A stretch of 64,000 nt of DNA, taken from Solibacteraceae bacterium (GTDB lineage: Bacteria > Acidobacteriota > Terriglobia > Bryobacterales > Bryobacteraceae). Under the pieces are notes generated by a model. The model ran no database searches, had not been told where the DNA came from, and saw nothing but the letters and a program-made list of their open reading frames with translations. Of the stretch, positions 55,881 to 64,000 are shown one piece after another (position 1 is the first letter of the stretch; each line of letters begins with the position of its first letter). The stretch lies in assembly GCA_021324015.1 (NCBI GenBank), contig JAJPJX010000127.1, forward strand, positions 1-64,000. The letters run 5' to 3'. The position numbers were made by a program, and so were the translations under genes.

Positions 55881-58001
55881 ATGAGCCAACCCGACCCTCA
55901 GTGGACGCGGCGCGAAGCCCTCACCGTGATGTCCGCCGCCGCCCTCACGCCCGGTCTCGCGGCGGCGCCTGCCGGACGCGAGCCTTGGTACGCCACCATG
56001 CGCCGCTGCGGCCAGACCAACTTCAACGAGCGCGATCCCATCGAACTCGATATCAATTGGTGGGTCGATTACTGGTCGAGCCTGAAGCTGGACGCCCTTC
56101 TGCTGAACGCCGGCGGTATCATGGCCTTCTATCCCACCCGCATCCCCTACCATCACAAGAGTAAGTTCCTCGGCAACCGCGACCTGTTCGGCGATTTCAC
56201 CAAGGCCGCCAAGGCCAGGGGCATCCGCGTCGTGGCGCGCCTGGACTGCAACTATGTTTACGAGGAAGCCTACCGTGCGCGCCCGGAGTGGGTGGAGCGC
56301 GACGCCGCCGGGCAGCCCGTCAAGAACCCAGAATCCCCCTGGCTGTACAGAACCTGCATGTATTCCAGCTACTTCACCGAGCAGATGCCCGCCATCATTC
56401 GGGAAGTCAACTCCCTGTACGATGTGGACGGCTTCTTTACCAATGGCTGGCCCAGCACCAACCGGCCCCCAAGATGCCATTGTGAAGCCTGCCGCGCTCT
56501 GGCGGATGCTTCCACGCCGGAAGGCCATCAGCAACACCTGGAGCGCGTCCTCCAGATCTGGAAGCTATGGGACGATACCGCCCGCCAGAAAAAGTGGGAT
56601 AGCGTCTACGTCGGCAACCTGGGCGGCGGGATTCGCGCGGTCCTGGATCTGAACCGCGTCGCCTCGGTGGCCGGCTGGTTCAACGCCGACCACCAGGGAC
56701 GCGCCGGCGTTACGCCCATCTGGGATTGCGCGCAGCAGGGGCGCGTGGCGCGGGCCGTCATGAAGGGCCGCACCATCACCAACGTCACCGGCTCCTATGC
56801 CAACACCCGCCCGCTGTGGCGCCACACCTCCAAAACTCCGCTCGAAGCCACCCTGTGGATGGCCCAGACCACCGCCAGCGGCATGACCCCCTGGTATCAC
56901 TGGCTGGGAGGCAAACCCGAGGATCACCGCTGGGAGAAAACCGGCCGCGATTTCTTTCAATGGATCGCCGCCCACGAACGCCACTTCGTGAACCAGCACT
57001 CGCTCGCCAACCTGGCCGTCGTCTTTTCGCAGCGCACCAACGCCTTCTACCGCCCGCCCGGAGGCGGCGACGTCACCGAATTCCTGCAAGGCGCCTACAA
57101 CGCTCTGCTCGACGGCCGCTTCTGCTTCGATTTCGTGCACGAAGACGACCTCGGAGCGGCCACCCTGTCCCGCTACAAGGCCCTCATCCTCCCCAACGCC
57201 GCGCTGCTCGGCGATGCGCAGTGCCGCCAGTTGGAGGACTACGTGCGCCAGGGCGGGTCCCTGCTGGCCACCTTCGAGACCGCCTGCTACGACCAGAACG
57301 GCGCTCCCCGCGCGGAATCCGGCCTCGCCTCACTGTTCGGCATTGCGCGCGCCGGAGAGCGCGTGGGCCCCAACGGCAACGCTGCCTACGCCCGCATCGA
57401 ACGCGACCATCCCCTCCTTCAGGGCTTCCACGACACCAGACTCCTGCCCTTCGCCGAGTATTACCTCCCGCTCCGCGCCGTCTCCAACCCCATCCTCACC
57501 GTGCTGCCGCCCTTCCCGGCCTTCCCCCCGGAAATGGTCTACCCCTCCGTGGACCACACCGATCAGCCCGCCGTGGTGCTGGCCGAGCGCGGCGCCGGCC
57601 GTCTGGTTTACATCCCCGGCGATACGGACCGGGCCTACTGGCGTTCCCAGAATCCCGACCTCAGCCGTCTGATCACCAACGCCATCCGCTGGATGCTGCG
57701 CGAAGAATCCCCAGTCTCCGTCACTGGAGAGGGGATGGCCGAGATCTTCGCCTGGAAGACCGAGCCCGGCTTCGCCGTCCACATCTTGAATTACAGCAAC
57801 CCTGACATGCAGCGTGGCTGGTTCACGCGCGCCTACCCGCTGGGCCCGCAGCGGGTGCGCCTGAAGTTGCCCGCTGGAGCGCGGGTCTCCAACGTGGAAT
57901 TGCTGCGCGCCGGCGCCAAGGTTCCCTTCACCCACACCAACGGAGCCCTGGAATTTGCCATTCCGCGGGTCGTCGATTACGAAGTCGCCGCACTCACGTA
58001 G
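55881..58001 (+). CDS. Exported glycoside-hydrolase-like protein with glutamine-amidotransferase-like domain
   Basis: A 706-residue protein with a Tat-type start (TRREALTVMSAA). The N-terminal TIM barrel (about 35-370) has NYVYEEAY, DVDGFFTNGWP and the knuckle C199-x-C201-x2-C204. A Rossmann-like domain (about 385-620, KALILPNAALLG, LEDYVRQGGSLLATFET, GAGRLVYIPGD) resembles the beta-galactosidase trimerisation domain of GH42-like enzymes. A C-terminal beta-sandwich closes the chain. It is probably a glycosidase of an uncharacterised GH-like family (GHL6-type); substrate unknown. It follows TonB receptor 3 by 7 bp. Confidence 0.7.
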   Translation: MSQPDPQWTRREALTVMSAAALTPGLAAAPAGREPWYATMRRCGQTNFNERDPIELDINWWVDYWSSLKLDALLLNAGGIMAFYPTRIPYHHKSKFLGNRDLFGDFTKAAKARGIRVVARLDCNYVYEEAYRARPEWVERDAAGQPVKNPESPWLYRTCMYSSYFTEQMPAIIREVNSLYDVDGFFTNGWPSTNRPPRCHCEACRALADASTPEGHQQHLERVLQIWKLWDDTARQKKWDSVYVGNLGGGIRAVLDLNRVASVAGWFNADHQGRAGVTPIWDCAQQGRVARAVMKGRTITNVTGSYANTRPLWRHTSKTPLEATLWMAQTTASGMTPWYHWLGGKPEDHRWEKTGRDFFQWIAAHERHFVNQHSLANLAVVFSQRTNAFYRPPGGGDVTEFLQGAYNALLDGRFCFDFVHEDDLGAATLSRYKALILPNAALLGDAQCRQLEDYVRQGGSLLATFETACYDQNGAPRAESGLASLFGIARAGERVGPNGNAAYARIERDHPLLQGFHDTRLLPFAEYYLPLRAVSNPILTVLPPFPAFPPEMVYPSVDHTDQPAVVLAERGAGRLVYIPGDTDRAYWRSQNPDLSRLITNAIRWMLREESPVSVTGEGMAEIFAWKTEPGFAVHILNYSNPDMQRGWFTRAYPLGPQRVRLKLPAGARVSNVELLRAGAKVPFTHTNGALEFAIPRVVDYEVAALT

Positions 58002-58008
58002 TTGCCGC

Positions 58009-58028
58009 GCCGCGACCGTGGGGAGCGG
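58009..58028 (+). repeat. Short interspersed repeat, copy 5
   Basis: GCCGCGACCGTGGGGAGCGG-like copy (first bases diverged) in the 39-bp gap between convergent genes. Confidence 0.5.
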
Positions 58029-58040
58029 ACCCGGCAGCCC

Positions 58041-61000
58041 TCAAAACTGAAACCGCAACCCCATCCGGAACTGCCGCGCCCCGGGCACGTCGCCTGCCGA
58101 TGCGCTGGTCACGCCGTTCGCATCCGTGATCACGCCGAATCCCGTGGGGTCCGTCATGTCCGTGCCCGGGTTGCCCCAGTTGGGATGGTTGAAGATGTTG
58201 GTGGCCGTCAGTTCCCACCGCAGCCGCATCCCCTGATCGTTGAGGAAGAACTCCTTGGCCAGCCCCATGTGCCAGACGTTCACACCCGGCCCGATGATGG
58301 TGCCCTTGGCCGCGGAGCCGAACTGCCCCAGAGCCGGCGGCGCAAACGCCGTCGTGTCAAACCAACGGCTGACGGCTTTCCCGCTCGTCAGGTTGGGATT
58401 CTTCAGCAGGTTTGGCCGGATGGTCACGTCCGGCGCATCGCTGGCGGTATAGGCGATGCCCACCGGGTCCGGTCCGCTCCAGAACGGCGTCAGGAAGTAG
58501 CCGGTCTGCGTGGCGAAAATCCCCGAAAGCTCCCAGCCTCCTACCACCAGGTTGGTCGCCCGCGACGCGTTGGTCAGAAAATGCCGCCCCCGGCCGAACG
58601 GCAGCAGGTAGATGTAGTTCAAGCCGAACCGGTGCGTCGGTACATCCGGCGCCACCGCCACCTCGCGATGGCGGTCGAACGGGTTCTCCGAGGTGAACAT
58701 CCAGTTGTCGAAGTCCCAGTTGTAGTCCATGTCGTAGCGGTCCCGGGCCCAGGTCCAGGAAGCCTGGAAATACAGCCCGCTGGCCATCTGCCGGGTGGCC
58801 TCCACCGTCAGCCCGTTGTACTGGTGCCCGGCGCCGTTGGTCACGTAGGTGATGCCGGGATAGTTCGGATAGGGCCGTGGCTTGTCGATATACGGCACTG
58901 CGTTAGGCACCGGCGAGTTGTAGTCGTAGGCCCATTCGCCCTCCCGCAGCGCGGTCCCCACGTACGAGACGCGGAAGCCCGTGTTCCAGCGCTGGTGCTC
59001 GATGGTGAAGTTGTACTGCATGCTGTACGGCGTGCGCATGTGGGGATTTTGTGCCGTCGGAAGCCCCACCGTGTCCGGCCCGGCCGTGCCCCCGGCCGGA
59101 AACACCCGCGGCAGGATCACCGTCGGGTTGCTGCTCGGGTTGGTGTAGGCTGGCTCGTTCAGCACGAACGGCAGCCCCCCGAAATTGATGGCATACACGA
59201 ACGGCACCACGTTGTAGAAAATCCCGTACCCTGCCCGGAACACCGTCGAGTTCCCCCACGGCCGGTACGCCAACCCGATACGCGGCGCGATGTTGTGCAT
59301 GTTGGGATGCACCAGCGTCCGGGGCTCGAAGCCCGCCGCGCTGGCTTCCTCGATGCCCACGTAGTTCTTCGGGAAAATCGGGCTCACCTTCGAAGACATG
59401 CCGTCCGGCACCACGATCTTGCCGGTCGCGATGTCGAACAGCGCCAGTTGGTTGGAGTTCTCCCGCCAGGGCAGGTGCAGTTCGTACCGCAGGCCGATAT
59501 TCAGCGTCAGCCGCGGGCTGATTTTGAAGTCGTCCACCGCAAAGAAATCGTGCGCCCAGCGGTTCTGCTCCACCGGAATCGGCGGAAACGCCCGCGACGC
59601 CCGCGTCGGAATTCCCAGCAGGAAATCCGCGTAGGGGTTCCCCGCTCCCGAAACGCCGCCGCTCGTGAAGCGGTTCGAAAAGTTCAGGCTCCCGAACAGC
59701 GCGGTCGGAGCCGAATAGCTGTCGAATTCCGAGCGCAGCAGATCGTAGCCGAACTTCAGGTTGTGCCGGCCTCGGAACCAGGAAAAGTGGTCTTGCACTT
59801 CCTCGGTGTGCGTCCGGTAACCCGGACTGGTGTAGTTGGCCTGCGAAATGCCCCGGATGCCGCTCCCTGTATAGCTGATTTGCAGCAACCCGCTGATGTT
59901 GGGCAGGTCCGGCGCCAGGCCTACCAGCCCCAGGTCTTGCACCAGTTGTGGCCCGTTCACCGGCGGAATCACCGGATTGTTGTTGAACCCGAAGCCCCAC
60001 CGGATCTCGTTCAGCATCGTCGGCGTGAACATGTGCGTGTAGGAAACCGTCGCCGCCCGGTCGTTGCGCTCCTGGTAGCGCCGTCCGATGGTCGGCAGGC
60101 CGCCTTCGAACGTGTTGTTGTACAGCCGCTGCCAGGTGTACCGCCCGAACACCGAGTCCTTATCCGAAAACTTGTGGTCGATGCGCGTGGTCCAGTAGGT
60201 CGAAGGATCGTAGGGCCGCGTGGCCGCCTCCCGGTAGTTCTGGCTATGCAGCGTGCTTGGGTCGCCCGTGTTCGGCTGCGGATAGAATCGGTCCTGGATC
60301 TTCTGCGACACCGTGTTGATCCGGCTGGCCGGAAGCTGGTTGTTCGGGAAGGGCGTTCCGCCGAAGGGATCGTAGATGGCCGCCGAATTGACGAAATCCC
60401 CTTGCCGCCAGGGTGTCGGCGGAACCGTCGGTGTCAGCAGTTGCGTCAACTGGCTGCCCCGCGCCGTTTCGTACGAGAAAAAGAAAAAGGTCCGGTTCTT
60501 CCCGTTGTAAATCTTTGGGAACAGCGCCGGTCCCCCGATGGTAAACCCCGGTTGGTGCCGGATGCCCGTGGCCCGCGCCGGGCTGAAGGGGTCCCGCGCC
60601 CGGAAGAACGGCGTCACGTAATAGTCGAACCCCGCACCGTGGAACTCGTTGGTTCCGGATTTCGAAATGATCGTCACCTGGCCCATGGAGCTGAATTCCG
60701 CCGAATTATTCGCCAGGTCGATCTTCACTTCCTGGAACGATTCGATGTAATTCGCCAGCGGTCCGGTCTGCGTATTGTCCACACCGTCGGAGAACGTCGT
60801 GCCGTCAATCGACCAGTTCTCCTGGTTTACGCGGCTGCCCGCGAACCGCACTACGCTCGAGCCGGGCTGCTGCTGCACCCCCGGAGAGAGCGCCAGAAAC
60901 GCCCACAGGCCCCGCGTGTTCAGCGGCAGGCTCTTCAGTTGCAGCGCGTCCTTGATATCCGCGATGCGCGCCGTCTCGGTCTCGATCAGCGTGGCGCCCC

Positions 61001-61367
61001 CGGTCACTTCCACCCGCGTCTCCACGCTGCCCAGTTCCAGCTTCGCGTCCACGCGGCGCACGTCTCGCGCCGATAGAACGATGTTTTCCGCCACAAACTG
61101 CCGGAACCCCGAGGCCTGCACCTCCAGCGAATACGTGCCCTCCTTCAATTGGGCGATCGTATAGTTTCCGGCTTCGTTGGATTTCGTAGCGGTGCGAATG
61201 TTGGTTTCCCGGTTGACGGCCGTTACCGTGGCTTCCGGCACCGCACTGCCGGTCGCATCCGTCACCAGTCCGGTGATGCTCGCGAACGTCGTCTGGGAAA
61301 ACGCCGGCCGCCATCCCGCAACCAGAATGGCAGCGAAAAGTAAGGAAGCTCGCAATAGCCTGGGCAT
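58041..61367 (-). CDS. TonB-dependent receptor, Oar-like (4)
   Basis: A 1108-residue receptor: signal peptide (1-25, ending AFSQ), carboxypeptidase-regulatory-like domain (about 29-112, ITGLVTDATGSAVPEATV), plug with LKSLPLNTRGLW and IISKSGTNEFHG, and a barrel ending MGLRFQF. It has the best promoter in the window (61397-61425) and a GGGGG Shine-Dalgarno. It faces the glycosidase-like gene and has no partner gene downstream. Confidence 0.92.
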   Translation of the reverse strand: MPRLLRASLLFAAILVAGWRPAFSQTTFASITGLVTDATGSAVPEATVTAVNRETNIRTATKSNEAGNYTIAQLKEGTYSLEVQASGFRQFVAENIVLSARDVRRVDAKLELGSVETRVEVTGGATLIETETARIADIKDALQLKSLPLNTRGLWAFLALSPGVQQQPGSSVVRFAGSRVNQENWSIDGTTFSDGVDNTQTGPLANYIESFQEVKIDLANNSAEFSSMGQVTIISKSGTNEFHGAGFDYYVTPFFRARDPFSPARATGIRHQPGFTIGGPALFPKIYNGKNRTFFFFSYETARGSQLTQLLTPTVPPTPWRQGDFVNSAAIYDPFGGTPFPNNQLPASRINTVSQKIQDRFYPQPNTGDPSTLHSQNYREAATRPYDPSTYWTTRIDHKFSDKDSVFGRYTWQRLYNNTFEGGLPTIGRRYQERNDRAATVSYTHMFTPTMLNEIRWGFGFNNNPVIPPVNGPQLVQDLGLVGLAPDLPNISGLLQISYTGSGIRGISQANYTSPGYRTHTEEVQDHFSWFRGRHNLKFGYDLLRSEFDSYSAPTALFGSLNFSNRFTSGGVSGAGNPYADFLLGIPTRASRAFPPIPVEQNRWAHDFFAVDDFKISPRLTLNIGLRYELHLPWRENSNQLALFDIATGKIVVPDGMSSKVSPIFPKNYVGIEEASAAGFEPRTLVHPNMHNIAPRIGLAYRPWGNSTVFRAGYGIFYNVVPFVYAINFGGLPFVLNEPAYTNPSSNPTVILPRVFPAGGTAGPDTVGLPTAQNPHMRTPYSMQYNFTIEHQRWNTGFRVSYVGTALREGEWAYDYNSPVPNAVPYIDKPRPYPNYPGITYVTNGAGHQYNGLTVEATRQMASGLYFQASWTWARDRYDMDYNWDFDNWMFTSENPFDRHREVAVAPDVPTHRFGLNYIYLLPFGRGRHFLTNASRATNLVVGGWELSGIFATQTGYFLTPFWSGPDPVGIAYTASDAPDVTIRPNLLKNPNLTSGKAVSRWFDTTAFAPPALGQFGSAAKGTIIGPGVNVWHMGLAKEFFLNDQGMRLRWELTATNIFNHPNWGNPGTDMTDPTGFGVITDANGVTSASAGDVPGARQFRMGLRFQF

Positions 61368-61396
61368 AAATAACCCCCTTCTTGGAAATTGGGCTA

Positions 61397-61425
61397 TTTA
61401 TACCACTAACTCCCACTCGGATCAA
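61397..61425 (-). promoter_or_regulatory. Promoter of TonB receptor 4
   Basis: TTGATC (61425-61420), a 17-nt spacer, and TATAAA (61402-61397) with a TGn extension (TGGTATAAA), about 29 nt before the ATG at 61367. Confidence 0.6.
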
Positions 61426-61470
61426 GCCCCTGGTTTGCGGCGAAATCGCCCCCTTTCCGGGCGCGATTTG

Positions 61471-61494
61471 TAACCGCGGCCAAATGGAGCGGTC
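61471..61494 (+). repeat. Short interspersed repeat, diverged copy 6
   Basis: AACCGCGGCC then TGGAGCGGTC, a weaker match to the repeat, at the 3' end of receptor 5. Confidence 0.35.
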
Positions 61495-64000
61495 AAAATA
61501 GCAGCTTCAGCGACAATTGCACGCTCCGTGGCGCTCCCGCGCTCAGAATTTTGCCGGCGGTCGATGACTGTATGTTCGTCACCGGGTTGCCGAAATGCGG
61601 GGTATTCGTGAAGTCGAAGAACTCGCCGCGAAACTGCAGCCGCCCCGCCTCCCAGCGCCCCAGCCGGAAATTCTTAAACAACGCGAAATCCCAGTTCCGC
61701 ATGCCCGGACCCGTCAGGACGTTCCGCGCGCTGTTGCCGTAGGTGTAGTTCGCCGGCACCGCGAAAGCCGCCACGTTGAACCATTGATTGATCGTGGCGT
61801 TCGGCAGGGCGCCTTCCCCCACCTGGTTGGGCCGCTTGGTGGTTCCGTTATTCGCCGGGTCGGTGGAAATCGAGGGCGTAAACCGCCCCCCGGACTGGAA
61901 GTTGAAGATATTGGAAACCGACCAGCCGCCCAGCACCGCTCCCGCGAAACCTTTGCGATTCGCCAGCAGCGGGATCTGGTAGGTCGAGGCGGCCGTAAAC
62001 CGCGCGCCGATGTCAAAGTCCGATACCCCCCATTCCGCGCGGTAGTTCGTGGGGTCCTGCACCGGCGAGCCCTGGTAGTCGCCGCTCTGTAGGTCCATCG
62101 ACTTGCTCCAGGTGAACGCGCCCAACAGGTACAGGCCGTGCCATCCCCGGGTCTCGGCGGTCATCTGCAGCGCGTTGTAGCTGGAGGTGCCGGTGTTGTT
62201 AAGGTAGGTTCCGCCGGCGAAAAACGTGTTCTGCCGGCGCGCTTGAATCGCGCCCGGTCCGGGCGGCGGCACGTTCACCGGGGCGGCGAACGTCAGGTCC
62301 GTACCCTTGCTTCCTACATAGGCCGCTTGCAGCGCCAGCGCCCCGCCGATGCTCTTCTGAATCGAGAAATTCCACTCCTGCACGTAAGGCGCCGGTTGGG
62401 TCGCCTGAATCTGGAAGAACGAGGGCGGCACCAGGACCACGTTGCCCGGAGTGCTCGGCGGGAACATGTTGGCAATCGTCTTGGTCGGCACAGGCGTGGT
62501 GTTGAAGTTCTGCAGTTCGTCCACGATAAACGGCGGATTCACGATCCCCGTGCTGATGGCCTGGTTGCCTTGCGTGAGCGGATAGAAGATGCCGTACCCT
62601 CCGCGGATCACCAAGTCCCGGGCCACCTGGTACGCCGCCCCCAGCCGCGGGGCGAAGGAGCGCCAGTCCGTATACACCAGTGACGAGGGCAGCCCCACTT
62701 TAGACGAGGGCACGATCCGCGACTGGAACAGCGGCAGCACAATCGGCGTCACCTGTTGCGCGTTCGTGCTGATCTGGCCGTTTGAGTCGCTGGACACGAT
62801 GATCTGGTCCTTGATCGGATCCGTCGAGGCGTACGTGTTATGCAGGGCGTACTGCGGATGGTTGACGTCCCACCGGAACCCTAAGATCAGCGTCAGGCGC
62901 GTCGTCGCCTTCCAGGTGTCCTGGATGAACAGGTCCTGGTTGCGCTGATACACCCCGAATTCGTTGCGCGGGAAGGTCCGCTGGCCCTGAAAGGGCAATC
63001 CGTACAGATAGTCCGCCCAGGAGTCCCCCGTATACGCGCCGGTGAAGATGAACGCCCCCCGGCTGCGGGCGCCGTTGGTGTTGAAGCCGGCGTACCACCG
63101 CAGGTCTCCGCCGATCTGGATGGTATGCCGCCCTTTGGTCTTCGAGAGGATGTCGCCGGCGTTGTAGTGATTGTAGGTTTGGGGCAGCGGATAGAAGGCG
63201 TAGCCGTTGATGCTGCTGTAGCCGTTGATGCTGAGTTGCGGCGGCCCCGGATACGCAATGCTGGTCAGCTCAAATCCCTGGATGCCCGCCTGCACCGTGT
63301 AATTGGTGCCGATGCCCTGTCCGGTCTGGAAACCCGAATAGCGCGCGTAGGAGACGTGCGCCTGGTTTACCAGCGTCGGCCCGAACGTGTGCGTCCAGCC
63401 CAGGTTGGTGAATTCGCCCTGGCTCGGTCCGAACGTGGCTCCGTTGGCGGGGAACGGACCCGGATTGTACACATCTCCCTTCTGCATGCTGAGCGTGTAG
63501 GTCACCAGGTCCGAAGAGCTCACCTGGTAGTCCACCCGCGTGTCGAATTGGTGGCTGTCGTTCTGCGAGGTGGCCGACTGCACGTAGGTGCCCCCGGCCG
63601 TGTTGGCGAGCGGGAAGAAATTCAGGAAAAACAGCGTTTGCGGCGACATCTGCGAGGCCGGAATCTGGTTGTTCGGAATGGGCTGCCGCGTGTAGGGGTC
63701 CGTGAGCGGCTTCAAACCAGCGAAGTTGCCGTCCCGCTGCGCCGCCGTGGGCACCACCGAGTTCGACGTCACGCCGGACCGGATCCGTATGCCCTGATAA
63801 TCCAAAAAGAAAAACAGCTTGTCCTTCTTGATGGGCCCGCCCAGAACGCCGCCGAATTGGTTCCTGCGCAGTTCCGGCTTGCTCAAGGCGAAGAAATTGC
63901 GCGCATCCATCTTGTCGTTGCGCAGAAACTCGTACACGTCCCCGTGAAAACTGTTGGTTCCCGATTTCAGCGCCACGTTCAGAATGGCGCCCCCGCCGCC
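61493..64000 (-). CDS. TonB-dependent receptor, Oar-like (5), N-terminus beyond window
   Basis: At least 835 residues of a receptor whose frame is still open at the right edge, so the signal peptide, regulatory-like domain and part of the plug are outside the window. The visible part begins in the plug (ILNVALKSGTNSFHG), passes DKLFFFLDYQGIR and ends QLSLKLLF, a normal barrel terminus. The GTG near 63976 is internal and not the start. It ends about 125 bp before the start of receptor 4 on the same strand. Confidence 0.9.
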   Translation of the reverse strand, partial: GGGGAILNVALKSGTNSFHGDVYEFLRNDKMDARNFFALSKPELRRNQFGGVLGGPIKKDKLFFFLDYQGIRIRSGVTSNSVVPTAAQRDGNFAGLKPLTDPYTRQPIPNNQIPASQMSPQTLFFLNFFPLANTAGGTYVQSATSQNDSHQFDTRVDYQVSSSDLVTYTLSMQKGDVYNPGPFPANGATFGPSQGEFTNLGWTHTFGPTLVNQAHVSYARYSGFQTGQGIGTNYTVQAGIQGFELTSIAYPGPPQLSINGYSSINGYAFYPLPQTYNHYNAGDILSKTKGRHTIQIGGDLRWYAGFNTNGARSRGAFIFTGAYTGDSWADYLYGLPFQGQRTFPRNEFGVYQRNQDLFIQDTWKATTRLTLILGFRWDVNHPQYALHNTYASTDPIKDQIIVSSDSNGQISTNAQQVTPIVLPLFQSRIVPSSKVGLPSSLVYTDWRSFAPRLGAAYQVARDLVIRGGYGIFYPLTQGNQAISTGIVNPPFIVDELQNFNTTPVPTKTIANMFPPSTPGNVVLVPPSFFQIQATQPAPYVQEWNFSIQKSIGGALALQAAYVGSKGTDLTFAAPVNVPPPGPGAIQARRQNTFFAGGTYLNNTGTSSYNALQMTAETRGWHGLYLLGAFTWSKSMDLQSGDYQGSPVQDPTNYRAEWGVSDFDIGARFTAASTYQIPLLANRKGFAGAVLGGWSVSNIFNFQSGGRFTPSISTDPANNGTTKRPNQVGEGALPNATINQWFNVAAFAVPANYTYGNSARNVLTGPGMRNWDFALFKNFRLGRWEAGRLQFRGEFFDFTNTPHFGNPVTNIQSSTAGKILSAGAPRSVQLSLKLLF

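Noticed and set aside
58002-61076. Very long plus-strand open frame opposite TonB receptor 4
   Set aside because: It is antisense to a clear receptor, rich in Arg, His and Pro and without domains: a GC-rich shadow. The same holds for the long minus-strand frame at 32949-35555 opposite receptor 2.

Overview
The window looks like chromosomal DNA of a soil Acidobacteriota, probably of the Solibacter/Bryobacter group. The base composition is very GC-rich. It carries five Oar-type TonB-dependent receptors with a carboxypeptidase-regulatory-like N-terminal domain, many twin-arginine 'MxRRxFL' proteins, and mostly single-copy metabolic genes in short, tightly overlapping operons. This assignment rests on gene content only. 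No rRNA, tRNA, CRISPR array or insertion sequence was recognised.

Layout. 179-5506: two amidohydrolases and a P-loop kinase in one overlapping operon, then a Gfo/Idh/MocA oxidoreductase on the opposite strand, then a phosphotriesterase-family hydrolase coupled to a SelA-like PLP enzyme. 5507-6735: a decayed stretch with an orphan 66-residue gene and a frameshifted TlpA-type thioredoxin pseudogene. 6810-10219: a four-gene operon (MFS carrier, cupin, 3-hydroxyacyl-CoA-type dehydrogenase, FadR-type regulator). 10359-17216: glgC, DedA, a sodium/solute symporter with a tiny membrane partner, PhzF, and a GH32-like/cysteine hydrolase pair. 17274-20376: the rpoN-hpf-rapZ operon. 20493-24768: an Ntn-type hydrolase diverging from selD-pyrF-enolase superfamily enzyme. 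24806-28217: a split B12-dependent acyl-CoA mutase diverging from a phosphomannomutase. 28195-36446: two TonB receptors around a glycosyltransferase and an unknown protein. 36465-42926: an operon with an MgtE-sensor-like protein, an Nramp-related carrier, an amino-acid permease, a glutamine-synthetase-like ligase and an iron alcohol dehydrogenase. 43097-50760: lhr helicase, two TIM-barrel epimerases and sppA. 50836-64000: two glycosidase-like TIM-barrel proteins flanking a TonB receptor, then two more receptors, the last cut by the window edge.

Most notable. selD starts at 21927, and its catalytic Cys codon is an in-frame UGA followed by a good bacterial SECIS hairpin, so SelD itself appears to be a selenoprotein. 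The acyl-CoA mutase has Phe and Gln where methylmalonyl-CoA mutase has Tyr89 and Arg207, which is the isobutyryl-CoA mutase signature. The Nramp-like carrier lacks both canonical metal-binding motifs and sits 3 bp from a protein that is the cytosolic half of MgtE without its channel. The permease/ligase/alcohol dehydrogenase trio fits gamma-glutamylation of an amino-alcohol such as ethanolamine. A short interspersed repeat (AGCCGCGACC-N3/4-GGGAGCGG) lies mostly in convergent gene gaps, and several genes have a -10 hexamer only 6-9 nt before the ATG, suggesting leaderless mRNAs.
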